A DNA stretch of 64,000 bases from the NCBI RefSeq assembly GCF_964656455.1, contig NC_135716.1, positions 106,858,389 through 106,922,388 of the forward strand, read 5' to 3'. Positions 36,710 to 46,809 of this stretch are shown in pieces. Origin of the DNA: Halichoerus grypus (Eukaryota; Chordata; Mammalia; Carnivora; Phocidae). Numbering within the stretch: position 1 is the stretch's first letter; every line of letters begins with the position of its first letter. Both the position numbers and the translations under genes were made by a program. Under the pieces are notes generated by a model, which did no database searches, had not been told where the DNA came from, and saw only the letters and a program-made list of their open reading frames with translations.

Positions 36710-36730
36710 CATTGTTTATGCTATTTTCAG
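36710..36730 (+). other. DPYD: 3' splice acceptor of DPYD exon 2
   Basis: The sequence before the exon is a moderately pyrimidine-rich tract, tgtttatgctattttcag, ending in the invariant AG at 36729-36730. The tract is interrupted by purines, so this is a moderate acceptor rather than a strong one. The position is fixed by the open frame of the exon and its match to DPYD residue 14. Confidence 0.85.
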
Positions 36731-36841
36731 AGTATCCTGGCTTTAAATCCTCGAACACAAACTCATGCAGCGCTGCGTTCCACTTCGGCCAAGAAAGTAG
36801 ACAAGAAACACTGGAAAAGAAATACTGATAAAAACTGCATT
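36731..36841 (+). CDS. DPYD: Dihydropyrimidine dehydrogenase, coding exon 2 (residues 14-50)
   Basis: DPYD is the cytosolic NADPH-dependent flavoprotein that reduces uracil, thymine and 5-fluorouracil in the first, rate-limiting step of pyrimidine breakdown. The + strand reads 37 complete codons with no stop, beginning [17 protein letters not shown] and continuing through KKHWKRN to DKNCI. This matches human residues 14-50 as I recall them. The other two + frames contain stops. The exon is bounded by ...ctattttcag before and gtaagt after, both canonical, and is phase 0 at each end, so 111 nt could be skipped without a frameshift. The segment belongs to the N-terminal region ahead of the first Fe-S cluster cysteines, so it holds no cofactor ligand. 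Residue 29 is Arg (CGT, 36776-36778), where the human reference has Cys. Ala27, Val36, Thr45 and Ile50 also appear to differ from human. Exons 1 and 3 are not in the window. No frame damage is seen; the flanking introns show that this is the gene and not a processed copy. Confidence 0.95.
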
Positions 36842-36847
36842 GTAAGT
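36842..36847 (+). other. DPYD: 5' splice donor of DPYD exon 2
   Basis: GTAAGT directly follows the last codon (ATT). It is a full match to the intronic part of the mammalian donor consensus. The exonic side is ATT rather than the usual CAG or AAG. Confidence 0.88.
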
Positions 36848-37119
36848 ACCACTGATAGATGATTTCACACTGAAAATGATCACATCTTACATATTGTAAG
36901 ACAAGATTTTACATATACTTTGAAATACAATTAAATGTGTGTAAAGTACAGCTATAATTTTTTCATATTTTAAATATTTTATATTTGAATAATCTCAAAA
37001 GTGTCTAATTTTATTCCTTAAAAATCTATTGAAACATTTAAAAAATTATGTAGATTTAGTGTGGTGCGAAAATTTATTTTCTTAAAAATCTATAAAATTT
37101 CTCTTTAAATTGTTTTGTA

Positions 37120-37744
37120 AAGAAACAATGTGTTGGCGAGGATTGGAGAAAAAGGAACCCTTGTGCACTGTTGGTAGGAATGCAAACTGGTGCAGCCACC
37201 ATGGAAGAAAGTATGGAGGTTCCTCAACAATGAATAATAGAATTACTGTAGATCTAGTAACTCCACTACTGGGTATTTACCCAAAGAATACGAAAACACT
37301 AATTTGAAAAGGTATATACACGCCTATGTTTATTGCAGCATTATTTACAATAGCCAAACTATGGAGGAAGCCCAAGTGTCCCTTTATAGATGAATAGATA
37401 AAGAGGATGTGGTATATATAAATAATGGAATATTTATTATTCAGCCATAAAAAAGAATGAAATCTTGCCATTTGCAACAACATGATTAGAGCTAGAGAGT
37501 ATAATGCTAAGTGACAAGTCAGTCGGAGAAAGACAAATGCCATGTGATCTCACTCATATGTGGAATTTAAGAAACAAAACAAATGAGCAAAGGAATAAAG
37601 GGCAAACCAAGAAATAGACTCTTAACTATCAAAAACAAACTGATGGTTACTAGAGGGGAAGTGGGGGGTAGGTATAATAGGTGATGGGGATTAAAGAGTG
37701 CACTTGTCATGATGAAAAAGATTAAATTAAATTAAAGCCTTTAA
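37120..37744 (+). mobile_element. L1 3' end, sense, 278 bp downstream of DPYD exon 2
   Basis: It starts in the ORF2 C-terminal part (gaggattggagaaaaaggaa), runs through gggtatttacccaaagaata and gccataaaaaagaatgaaat, and ends in gtgatggggattaaagagtg and an AAATTAAATTAAAG-like tail. The 13-bp duplication aaattgttttgta at 37107-37119 and 37745-37757 is perfect. Frames on both strands inside it are L1 remains. Confidence 0.94.
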
Positions 37745-38396
37745 AAATTGTTTTGTATAATGACACAAGGACACAGAAGAGTTTCCATATTATAGATATA
37801 ATTCAACTGAAGAGGAGTATGTTGGTATGTACAAACTGTTGTAAGATAATGCTTTTGGGGAATATATGTACAGTATTTGGGGAAAACTGTGAACATTTAA
37901 TATATCCAAGTGATGTTCAGGAGCACAAATGTCTGGGATTACTGATTGCTGAAATGTTATTTAACTGATTCTATGAGGTTAACACAGGGCTGGCACTTTG
38001 AGGCCATAAATGGGGATTAAGTACAACCTCGAAGGCAATGTTTAAAATACCATTTTAGGGGTTATACATTTTTAAATTAGGAAAGCAATTTCCTTTTTAC
38101 CCAATTTCTCAAAATTAATTTCCCCAAAATTAATTTTCTCAAATCAGTTAGTGAAACAATGAATAGTATTAGTTTATTTGCATTGGCTTTTTGGTACTTT
38201 GCTTATACTGTCTAAGGTAATGATTTTAGTTTATTTTTATGTACTTCCTTCTTCCTTACATATTAACTCTTTGATGATGGAATTGAAGTATGTGTACAGG
38301 TGTGTCTGTATTCATGTGATTTTTAAAATTTTCTTGTCACTGAGCACTCAGCAAAGTTTTTTAAATGAAAAAAAAGGGAAATAAAAATACAAACAG

Positions 38397-38585
38397 GGGT
38401 GCCTGGGTGGCTCAGTCGTTAAGAGTCTGCCTTCGGCTCAGGTCATGATTCCGGGGTCCTGGGATCGAGCCCCGCATTGGGCTCCCTGCTCCGCGGGAAG
38501 CCTGCTTCTCCCTCTCCCACCCCCCCCTGCTTGTGTTCCCTCTCTCGCTGTGTCTCTCTGTCAAATAAATAAAATCTTTAAAAAT
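38397..38585 (+). mobile_element. Can-SINE, sense
   Basis: Young-type copy, ggtgcctgggtggctcagtc to aaataaataaaatcttt. The duplication aaatacaaaca occurs at 38385-38395 and 38586-38596. The body retains several CpGs. Confidence 0.94.
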
Positions 38586-39042
38586 AAATACAAACAAACA
38601 ATGTGACTTGAGATGATAACACATAATAGCAAACCTGGATTTGGAGTTCACTTTTCCTTGTACCATTTGGGTGAGTTTTGCTTTCCACTATGAGGTCAAA
38701 GGAGACTAGTGTGATCCAAATTAGATCATTAGATCAAATAATAGGCTGACTCTAAGGCATGATCTTATATTATGAAGTGAATAAAGAAATAATGTAAATT
38801 TCAAATTTAGAAAGCCCTCAAAGATTATTAAGTCTAAATCATTTTAAAGGTATGAGAACTCTGATCCAGAAAAATTATATGACTTCTTCTCTAAGGTCTC
38901 ATTTATATATTATTAAACTATTTATGGTGAGGTTTTATTGAGAAAGAGAGGCTTTCTCTGTTATCATTTTTACTATTTTTATTTTGTGAAAATTAGCATT
39001 TTATTCCAAAATGTTAAGCTGTACACTGTCTAATTTTACCAT

Positions 39043-39069
39043 ATATATATATGTATGTGTGTGTGTATA
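39043..39069. repeat. (TA)n(TG)n microsatellite
   Basis: A run of TA dinucleotides passes into TG dinucleotides. Confidence 0.85.
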
Positions 39070-39089
39070 AATGATGGGCAAAGATGTAG

Positions 39090-39980
39090 TGAGATGGGTT
39101 TTCTCCATTAAGTATATATTGGCACAAATTCTGAGAAAAGCAGTTTGACAGTATATCTGACAATATTCATTAACACCTGTGTTAGTTTGCTAGGGCTGCC
39201 ATAATAAACTACCATTAACTGGGTGGCCTAAAGAACAGAAATTATCAATGTTCTGGGGGCTAGAAATCTGAGATTAAGGTATCAATAGGGTTGTTTTCTT
39301 CTGAGGCTTCTCTACTGCTTTTTCCTTGTGTCTTTATATGGTCTTTTCCGCTCTATGTGCCTGTGTCCAAATTTCCTCTAATAATGACACTAATCATACT
39401 AGATTAGAGTCTCCCTTAATGACCTCATTTTAATTCAATTACCTCTGTAAAGACTGTCTTCAAATACAGTTACATTCTGAGATGTACTGGAGGTTAGGAC
39501 TCCAACATATGAATTTGTGGGGGATATAATTCAGTCCATAATAGTATCTTTAAATTATCAAACACTTATACCCAATAATTCATCTTCTACTAAACTATCC
39601 TAAACAAAGAATTAGGAATGTAGGTAAAGAATTAAGTAGAAAGAAACTTATCCCCACATTATTTATTTGGTAGACAAAAATGTGGGGAAAACCCACTGAA
39701 TTGCAACCATTGAGTTGTGGTTAAATAAATTAGGGCAGATCCATTCAGTGGTAAATTGTGCAACCATGGAAATTATTTTTAAAATAATTAATAATCTGGA
39801 AAAATACAATCTATGTTACAAGGAAAACGCATGAAACATTATATTTAAGAATGATTGTGTGCAGTTACACAAACACACACACCCCAAGACACATCAAAAA
39901 AGAAAATATAATGGAGTGTTAATTGTGACTAGCTTTGTTTTGTTAGCACCTTTGTATATTTCAAGTTTTCTATGATAAGC
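39090..39980 (+). mobile_element. Old L1M, sense, split by an MLT1 LTR
   Basis: The left part (39090-39178) and right part (39544-39980) read as one ORF2-3'UTR sequence. The right part has aacacttatacccaataatt, catggaaattattttta and ttgtgtgcagttacac, as seen in old L1M ends. The LTR occupies 39179-39543. Confidence 0.6.
39179..39543 (-). mobile_element. MLT1-type LTR, antisense, nested in L1M
   Basis: Reads tgtgttagtttgctagggct, aactgggtggcctaaagaac, gcttctctactgctttttcc, and ends atataattcagtccataata. This is the reverse complement of the MLT1 layout. The 365-bp length fits a full LTR. Confidence 0.8.
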
Positions 39981-40443
39981 AAGTAGTAGTGGAAAATGAA
40001 AGGCAAGTCATCTCAATTTATAAGATTAGATTTATTGCTCTGGATGCATACCATTTTGAAATTTTATTTGACACACTTGTATTAAGAAAGAGTAGTGAAA
40101 TTCATACCGAAAGTGGAAACATGGAGCTAAGGTTGAAAGTTACTCTCAGTGCAGTTAAAGAATGTGGTTCCTTTCCTTTTCATTATTATGCTCTTTGTGT
40201 TTGCATGAAGAATTGATTAAAAGTATAACCAAGAGATATGATTTATTTTTTAATTTGTAAATTTTCATACTTGTGTTTTATAATCACTCATCAAAATTTA
40301 AAAGCCTTATATGTATATAAAGCAAACATAAGACTTTGAAAGGTAGAAAGAAGGCCAACTAGCTAGAGAAATACAACCTAAAGAATGAAACAGTAGTGAG
40401 TTCCCTGGGGTTTATTTTTTCTGCATTTATCCCAGTCTTCGCA

Positions 40444-40462
40444 GGGGGTGGGGGAGGGTGGG
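40444..40462 (+). other. G-quadruplex motif with one-base loops
   Basis: GGGGGTGGGGGAGGGTGGG has four G-runs of at least three, separated by single bases T, A and T. Such one-base-loop tracts form very stable parallel quadruplexes in vitro. It is on the coding strand of DPYD, so the intronic RNA could fold as well. It directly precedes an old SINE. Confidence 0.8.
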
Positions 40463-40600
40463 AGCGCTCAGCTGGCTCAGTCAGTAGAGCATGTGACTCT
40501 TGATCTTGGGGTCATTAATTCAAGCCCCACCCTGGGTGCAGAGCTTACTTAGATTAATTAATTAATTAAATTAAAAAATAAAAATAAATAAAAAAACATG
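40463..40600 (+). mobile_element. Can-SINE, sense, old short form
   Basis: The diverged head agcgctcagctggctcagtc is followed by agagcatgtgactcttgatc, ggtcattaattcaagcccca and a TTAA/AATAAA-rich tail. This older subtype ends soon after gagcttacttaga. Confidence 0.88.
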
Positions 40601-40675
40601 TTTTGGGAAAAAATGGAATTAATAAAATAGATAAATAAAATGAATATCCCAGTCTTGGAGCTAAAGAAATTGGAG

Positions 40676-40728
40676 AACTGGAAATGCTAGGTCCCAACTG
40701 GAAATGCTAAGTCCCAAAATGCTAAGTC
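40676..40728. repeat. Tandem 20-bp duplication plus partial third copy
   Basis: aactggaaatgctaggtccc (40676-40695) is followed by a copy with one G-to-A change (40696-40715) and a 13-bp partial copy. Confidence 0.9.
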
Positions 40729-40739
40729 TGTTCTCTCTA

Positions 40740-41250
40740 GCTAAAATACCAGGGAAGGAACAGCCTAGCAAGACAAAAAACCTTCAGATAGTAACTACTC
40801 TAGCCTAACACAACAAGAAAAACTGTGACCCCAACCCATGTCTATTCCATAAAGGCTGGGTAGGAAGCCTAGACTTCTGCTCTGTGATGAGATAATGAGA
40901 TGCCCAAACACCTCTGCTGGGTGAAAGAATAGAGAGCCAATATTTTCATCCCCATTAGCTAGCTGGTAACCGAGTGGGCCCACATCCCCACTTACCCTCT
41001 GTGATGTCAGTGGAGAGACCACTGGACTTCTGCTACCATCCAGAGGAAGAGAAGAAAGAGGGCAGGGCTGAAAAATACTCAAAAAGGAAATAATGGCTAA
41101 AACCTTTCCAAATTTGGCAAGAAACGTAAACCTATAGATTCAAAAACCTGAGTGACACCCGAAGAAATCCACAGCAAGATATGTCATAATTAAACTTCTG
41201 AAAACTAAAGACGAAGACAATATTCTGAAGGATGCCAGCCCACTTGCTTC
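40740..41250 (+). mobile_element. Old L1M/HAL1-like ORF1 region, sense
   Basis: From about 41080, aataatggctaaaacctttc, aaacctatagattcaaaaac, gaagaaatccacagcaagat and taattaaacttctgaaaact follow the 3' part of the L1M ORF1 region. The upstream part is less certain. It breaks off near 41240. Confidence 0.55.
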
Positions 41251-41499
41251 AAGGCAGGGACAAGTCCTGTGGGCTGTTAAGTTCCTGAGCCTTGCCCTAT
41301 TGCTCTGTCTATGACTAGACAGTACCACTGACTGCATCCTTGCTCTGCAAGTCTCCCTCCTTCCTACCCTGCTTTACTTCTCTTGTACTTTTCCTGAATA
41401 GCACTTACTCCGGAAATCACCTGCACACAAATCCCTGTCTCAAATTTTGCTTTTAGGGAAAATCAATTTAAGTTGCTAAACAAAGAGTCAAATCGTGGG

Positions 41500-42250
41500 G
41501 CCTTATGAGCAGCACTTGATACAGAAATTTGCTCTCTCCTTCCTAAAATATTTTCTTTCTCTTCGCTTGCAGGACATCAAACTCCCTTATTAGCATCTTC
41601 TTGGCTTCTTTGTTCATCTTCTCACCCCTAAATATTAGAGTGCCCGGGGCTTAGATCATTCTCTCTCTGAGGCTCATTATGTTGGTGATCTCATTTTTTT
41701 TCCTCACTTTAAATGCTGTCTATATCCAGAATCTTATCACCTCTCACCACCTTCACCACTACCAACCTTTCTAAACCAGTACAGTTATCTCTCATCTGTC
41801 TCAATAGCCTTGAGACAGTTTCCATGCTTATGCCTTTCCTGGTAGAATCTCGTCTTAATACATATGAGGAATCCTTTTAAAATTCCCATGCTTAGAATCT
41901 TTCAGTGGTTTTTCAGCTCACTTGGAGTTTGCACAATTTCCTTTGTACAGTTGTCACCTTTAACAAGGCCTTCTCCGGCCACTCTATTTAGAACTCTAAG
42001 ACTGCCCCACTCTGAGCTCTCTTTAGACTGCTGTGCTTAATTTTTCTTCTAGTGCTTATCACTGATATACTCTTTTTTTCACTCACTAATTTATTTTTTA
42101 TCTTTTTCCACTGGAATATAAAGTCCAGGAGGGCAGTGATTTTTGTGTTTTGTTCATTGTGTGTTCTGTTTCATAAGCTGTGTTCCCAGCTTCTAGAACA
42201 GTTGGTGCTCACTAAATATCTGTCGAATGAATGCATGAATGAATATGACC
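41500..42250 (+). repeat. L2 3' portion, sense
   Basis: The end is clear: tggaatataaagtccaggag, ggcagtgatttttgtgtttt, tagaacagttggtgctcact, aaatatctgtcgaatgaatg. This is the L2 3' end. Upstream segments around 41690-42010, with tctcatctgtctcaatagcc and aaggccttctccggccactc, fit the preceding L2 sequence. Confidence 0.6.
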
Positions 42251-42329
42251 CTTCTTTTATGTATTCTTTATACACTAGACATAAGGATTACATATTTTCT
42301 TGTATAGTGCTATACAGTTTCCAGAGTAC

Positions 42330-42540
42330 CTTTGCATATTACATTTGGTTTTTACAATGATGTAAATAGACAACTCAGATTTGTCTCCTTGTTTTATGGA
42401 TGAGGACTATGCTGAAAATGTTCAATGATTTACTTAAGCTTATTGAAATCACTTAGTGTTGCAGCCAGATCTAGAATTCAGATCATCTGGATCCAGTGCA
42501 TCTTTTTCAGGATATCACCTGACTTCCTTAGGAAAGGCAA
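42330..42540 (-). repeat. MIR, antisense
   Basis: Antisense MIR order: ttgttttatggatgaggact, gtgttgcagccagatctaga, attcagatcatctggatcca, then gtgcatctttttcaggatatc. Diverged. Confidence 0.6.
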
Positions 42541-43104
42541 GTAAGAGTATTAGAAAATAGAATCATCAAACTAAGAAAAATATGGATTGCAGTGGTTGTC
42601 ATATTTTTTTTTACCAGTAATCTTATATAATTTCTGAAGATAGCCAAAGAGATCATTTTTAGCTGACTTCCTGACCACCACATACAAAGGTTTTTTATTT
42701 ATGCTTATTTTGTTTCATTTTCTAACTATTTTGCTTTGGCTTTATAATTTTGTTTTGATTTAGTTCAGATAATCATTGACTTATCACTCTTTGCATAGGT
42801 GCATCAGGGTTGTGGGTTGGGTTTCTTTGAATTCCCAGGAAAGAAGTTTTTCTTGAGCCATCGTATAGTCTTCTGTTCCTATCTGCCTTTCTTTTTAAGA
42901 AGTCCATTTTGGTCCTGAAAACAACCATATTTCAGGCACTGTACTGAATGCCACTCAGAGATGAATAAATCACAAATTATAGTCTAAAATTGTCTATTAA
43001 AATAGATACAGGTTTAGTTTTAATAAACAAAAAATTATAGGCTTCTTAGAAGATAGGCATCTGTTTGACCTGTAAAAGAGTTCGACAAATGGAAATTCTG
43101 AATT

Positions 43105-43170
43105 TTTTTTTTTTTTTTTTTTACCCAGGAATTTCTTTCCTTGGCAGTTTGATACCATTCTAGTACTAAT
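43105..43170 (-). mobile_element. Unidentified 66-bp retro-insertion with poly(A)
   Basis: A T18 tract (43105-43122) is followed by 48 bp (43123-43170). The whole is flanked by the perfect 15-bp duplication tggaaattctgaatt at 43090-43104 and 43171-43185. On the minus strand it reads as 48 nt of unknown sequence ending gaaattcctgggt followed by poly(A). The structure is that of an L1-mobilised RNA. I do not recognise the source RNA, and no AATAAA precedes the tail. Confidence 0.85.
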
Positions 43171-43363
43171 TGGAAATTCTGAATTCAGTAGGGGATTTAA
43201 ACTGGCAAATGTGTTTATACTGGTTAATGAAGCACGAAGCAGTTATTTCCAGTATCTTTTAAGCAGGTGTTCCATAACTGCTGTTTATTTTTGCCATTTT
43301 TGAAAATGTTGAACTGTCCTAATTGCATAAATATTTTGCACTCATTTTCCATTAGTAATTTTT

Positions 43364-43483
43364 TTTTTTAAATTTTTTTTATTGTTATGTTAATCCCCAT
43401 ACATTACATCATTAGTTTTAGATATAGTGTTCCATGATTCATTGTTTGTGCATAACACCCCGTGCTCCATGCAGAACGTGCCC
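43364..43483 (-). mobile_element. L1 3' end, 120 bp, antisense
   Basis: A T-rich tail is followed by ttatgttaatccccatacat and gtgctccatgcagaacgtgc. The 16-bp duplication tccattagtaattttt at 43348-43363 and 43484-43499 is perfect. It is the same young L1 subfamily as at 14428 and 58441. Confidence 0.94.
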
Positions 43484-44152
43484 TCCATTAGTAATTTTTG
43501 AAGACCAGAAAATGTTACAAATCAGAAAACTGGGCAAAAATAAAAAGGGAATGCAGTTAAAGACAGCCAATTATTAGACATCCTGTCCAAGATTCCACTA
43601 TTGCATGGTGGAACCAGAGGTTGTACTCATGCAATCTGGCACCAGAACTTCTTAAGTAAAATTGTTTGAATAAGTAAATAAAAATAAATCATTGAGTTTT
43701 TTTTTTTTTATTCTAGGAAATGACTGCAGTAATATATAGGTTTTCATAAATTGTTATTGTTTTCCTGTGTGAGGTTCACAATCTTAGTCACTATTTTTGT
43801 TTTGTATTTATTGCCTTTTTATAATGGGCCAGCCATTGTGTCACTTATCACAGTAGATTGAAGATGAATTTGATTGACATAGACCTTGCCAAGAAGTTCT
43901 CACATTCTTTTTGAAATATCAATAAGTAACAATAGTACTCTTTCAAAAGAAGTACCATGAAGGAGTTTTAATTATCACGGTGATTCAGTCAAATTTGCCT
44001 TTGGCTGAATTCATCTAACTTTCATAGTAGAAGATGGATTTAACAAGGAAGATGGGAGGCAAGATTCATACTGGTGTAGAAGGCTAGAAGACAAAAGAAG
44101 GCGGGGCAGTGAGTATGTAGGAGAGAGGATAAGCTTGAATATATTTAGGAGG

Positions 44153-44508
44153 TGTCTCAGTCTGCGTGGGCAAAAATATCAGACTGGTGGCTTAAACAAT
44201 AAACATTTATGTCTCACACTTCTGTAGGCTGGGAGGTCCAACATCAGGGCACTGGCAGATTTGGTATCTGGTGAGGACCTGCTTCCAGGTTCATAGATGG
44301 CTGTTTTCTTGCTGTGTTCTCACATGGCAGAAGGGATGAGAGAGCTTTCTGGGGTCCCTCTAAGGGGACTAATCCCATTCATGAGGTCTCCACCTTCATG
44401 ACCTAATCACACTCTCATAGGCCCCATTTCATAATATCATCACACTGGGGGTTAGAATTTCAATATATGAATTTTCGTGGGGTGGACACAAACCTTCAGT
44501 CCATAACA
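44153..44508 (-). mobile_element. MLT1-type LTR, antisense
   Basis: Reads tgtctcagtctgcgtgggca, tggtggcttaaacaataaac, gttttcttgctgtgttctca, accttcatgacctaatcaca, and ends ttcagtccataaca. The 356-bp length and TG...CA ends fit a whole LTR. The flanks ggagg and ggtgg may be its 5-bp duplication. Confidence 0.8.
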
Positions 44509-45458
44509 GGTGGTAAAATAAATATGACTTGTGAGTTTACTTTATGTGTGCATTTAGTTGTTTATAAGATAAATTGAGAGAGAAATAGTGAGTTCAGTTT
44601 GTGATCTTTTGTTTCTTGTACCTGTGGGATATCCCATGTGGTAGCTCAGTAAAAGAGTCAGGAATGGAGATGAAGAGTTTTGAGTCATTAGAGTACATAT
44701 AGGTATAAAAGCCTGCTCATAGAATTACCCAGGAAGAACGTGGAGAGTACAAAATGTAAGGGGCACCAAAAGACTTTGTAAGCAAGATAAATAATACAAA
44801 AATATATAAAACATGTATATAGGAGCATACCTCTTTCCTTTTGCCTCAGGCTCCAGGATGGCTTAGCATAATGTTGAAAAACACGATGGCAAGGGCAGCA
44901 GAGATGAGAATTAGTTAAGAAGCACTGTGTGGGTTGAGATGAGAGCCATGAAAGAATAGTGAGAGAGTTCCTACAAGGAAGGATAGGTCAATGTGTTTTC
45001 CCTCTAATACATGATTTCCAAATGTGGTTATTTTTTTATACTTTGGAAATTATCCTTATGATTTACTTTGTGTGCTGGGGTCCATTTTTTCCTTCTCAAG
45101 CTTACATGACTAGTAACGAACAAAATCTACATAGTTAATAAAGTTATCACTCAACCTCATTTAGAAAGGGAAGGTGGAATCATTGCTTCGATAACCAGCT
45201 ACCTGGCTTGGTTAAACATGACATAGAATGCAGGTCCCAATGTTGATACATAGCAAATTCACAATATGAATTCCTTTTTTTAAACTCTGAAGTTAAATGA
45301 GTTTTTGACCAGATTCACAGTAAGAAAGCAATCTCTGTTCTGCCCTCACCTCTTCTTATGCCATATTTTAAAACAACTTCTCAAGCTTGAGTTTGCTTTC
45401 CTGATTGCTGACAATAGCATTCTTCCAAAAATAGACTCAGTGCCTGAAGGAGTTTCTG

Positions 45459-45494
45459 AAATAAAATAAAATAAAATAAAATGAAATAAAATAA
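45459..45494. repeat. (AAAAT)n microsatellite
   Basis: About seven AATAA/AAAAT units, one of them interrupted by G. Confidence 0.9.
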
Positions 45495-45528
45495 CCAAAA
45501 CCAAGATTCTTTGCAACTTAATGCCTTC

Positions 45529-45564
45529 TTCAATAGGTGAAAAATGTTCAATAGGTGAAAAATG
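45529..45564. repeat. Perfect tandem duplication of 18 bp
   Basis: ttcaataggtgaaaaatg occurs twice in direct succession, at 45529-45546 and 45547-45564, without a mismatch. Confidence 0.95.
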
Positions 45565-46620
45565 TATTGTTTGTATAGAGATTACAAATATCAGACTAGA
45601 AACTCAGGCATATAGGAAATATAACCTCCTTTATTTTTCTGTAACCAAACTTAGTTTTTGTTCTGAGCTTTTTCAAGAGTAGAAACTTAGTTACTGTCAC
45701 TTTCAGGATTTTTGCCCCCACTGGTCCCCCTGCCCCTCCTTAGTTCTCTGGGCTAACATCTGACTTCCCTGGGATTTGGTGACAAGTGTGGTAGATGAGG
45801 TGAGCCCAGCTGATTCTTCATTATGTATTTCCATTAATAACCAATCATGGGGGATGTGGAGTCATCCTTCATTCCCTTTCACCAGATCCCTTTCTGTTCC
45901 CCACCCCTGTGCTACTTTTAAGTCATTCGTGAATGCATGACAATTCCTTCTAATGTTCCACTCAACACTGGGGCTCAGGAAACTTCACAGTTTAGTCACC
46001 TCCTCCCAGGGCTTCATCACAGGTTCTCCAGCTCATGATCTCCATGTACTTTTGCCATCCCTCTATGTCTAGTCTGAGTTGCTGGGTAATGATCCTTTTT
46101 TTTCTGGGATCTACCAACATTTCTGGGCCCTCCCCTTTCCTATGGATCCTTATCTTGTCTTTCCATTCTTAAAATATTTATATAGTTTAGATGGGAAGGT
46201 AAGAGTGGAGATAAAAATTTACTTTTAACTCATCACACATTTCCTTCTAAATCCATGGTCAACCACTCAAGTTCTTTCAGATTCCTTGAAAACCTGACTT
46301 CCAACATCTTAAGTCTCAGAAAAATTCTCTTTGTCTCATTGCTTTCTGTGGTTACATCTTTTTCTTCAAGAAATGAAAACTGGTGGCCTCAATGCCTAAC
46401 GTGCACATTTTAGTAGGAAGGAGGAGGAATTATGGTAAAACTTCCCTATCCCATGAAGTCTGATTTTAAATTTGGATTTAACAGAATTGATGATTATCTC
46501 CCATTCTCCATCTAGCAGGTTCTCAACTGAGGTCTGTCCGGGGTGGGGAGAGAGGGTGGAGTAAGTTTCTAATCTTCGTCAGAGAAAGTAAGAAAGAAGG
46601 GTTAAGACAGGCAAGGCCAT

Positions 46621-46792
46621 GGGGCGCTTGGGTGGCTTTAAGTCGTTTAAGCATTGGACTCTTGATCTCTTGATTTCGGCTCAAGTCATGATCTCAGGGT
46701 CTCAAAATCAAGCCCATGTTGGGCTCAGTGGGGAATCTGCTTGAGACTGTCTCTAAAATAAATAAATAAATCTTTCCAAAAAAAAAAAAAAA
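46621..46792 (+). mobile_element. Can-SINE, sense, diverged
   Basis: The head is ggggcgcttgggtggcttta, followed by a local duplication of the cttgatct segment and a shortened body. The 17-bp duplication aagacaggcaaggccat at 46604-46620 and 46793-46809 is perfect. Confidence 0.95.
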
Positions 46793-46809
46793 AAGACAGG
46801 CAAGGCCAT

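Larger units (their letters stand above)
1..36730 (+). other. DPYD: DPYD intron 1 (3' portion)
   Basis: Everything upstream of the exon is inferred to be intron 1, because exon 2 begins at 36731 and no earlier DPYD exon is visible. Exon 1 encodes only about 13 residues and should sit in a CpG-rich promoter; no CpG island or matching start codon context was seen, so intron 1 is longer than 36.7 kb here. I recall the human intron being of similar size (roughly 37 kb). The sequence is a mosaic of interspersed repeats separated by AT-rich unique DNA. Confidence 0.85.
44515..46603. other. Unique intron
   Basis: About 2 kb without a confident repeat apart from small tandem arrays at 45459-45494 and 45529-45564. 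The stretch 45700-46380 is pyrimidine-rich and less AT-biased; it may be ancient repeat DNA that I cannot name. Confidence 0.45.

Noticed and set aside
1..36730. DPYD exon 1 or promoter inside the window
   Set aside because: No CpG-rich segment and no ATG followed by the expected 13 codons and a donor was found on the + strand.
42052..42360. 102-codon + frame with hydrophobic residues
   Set aside because: It is the 3' end of an L2 element plus its flank.
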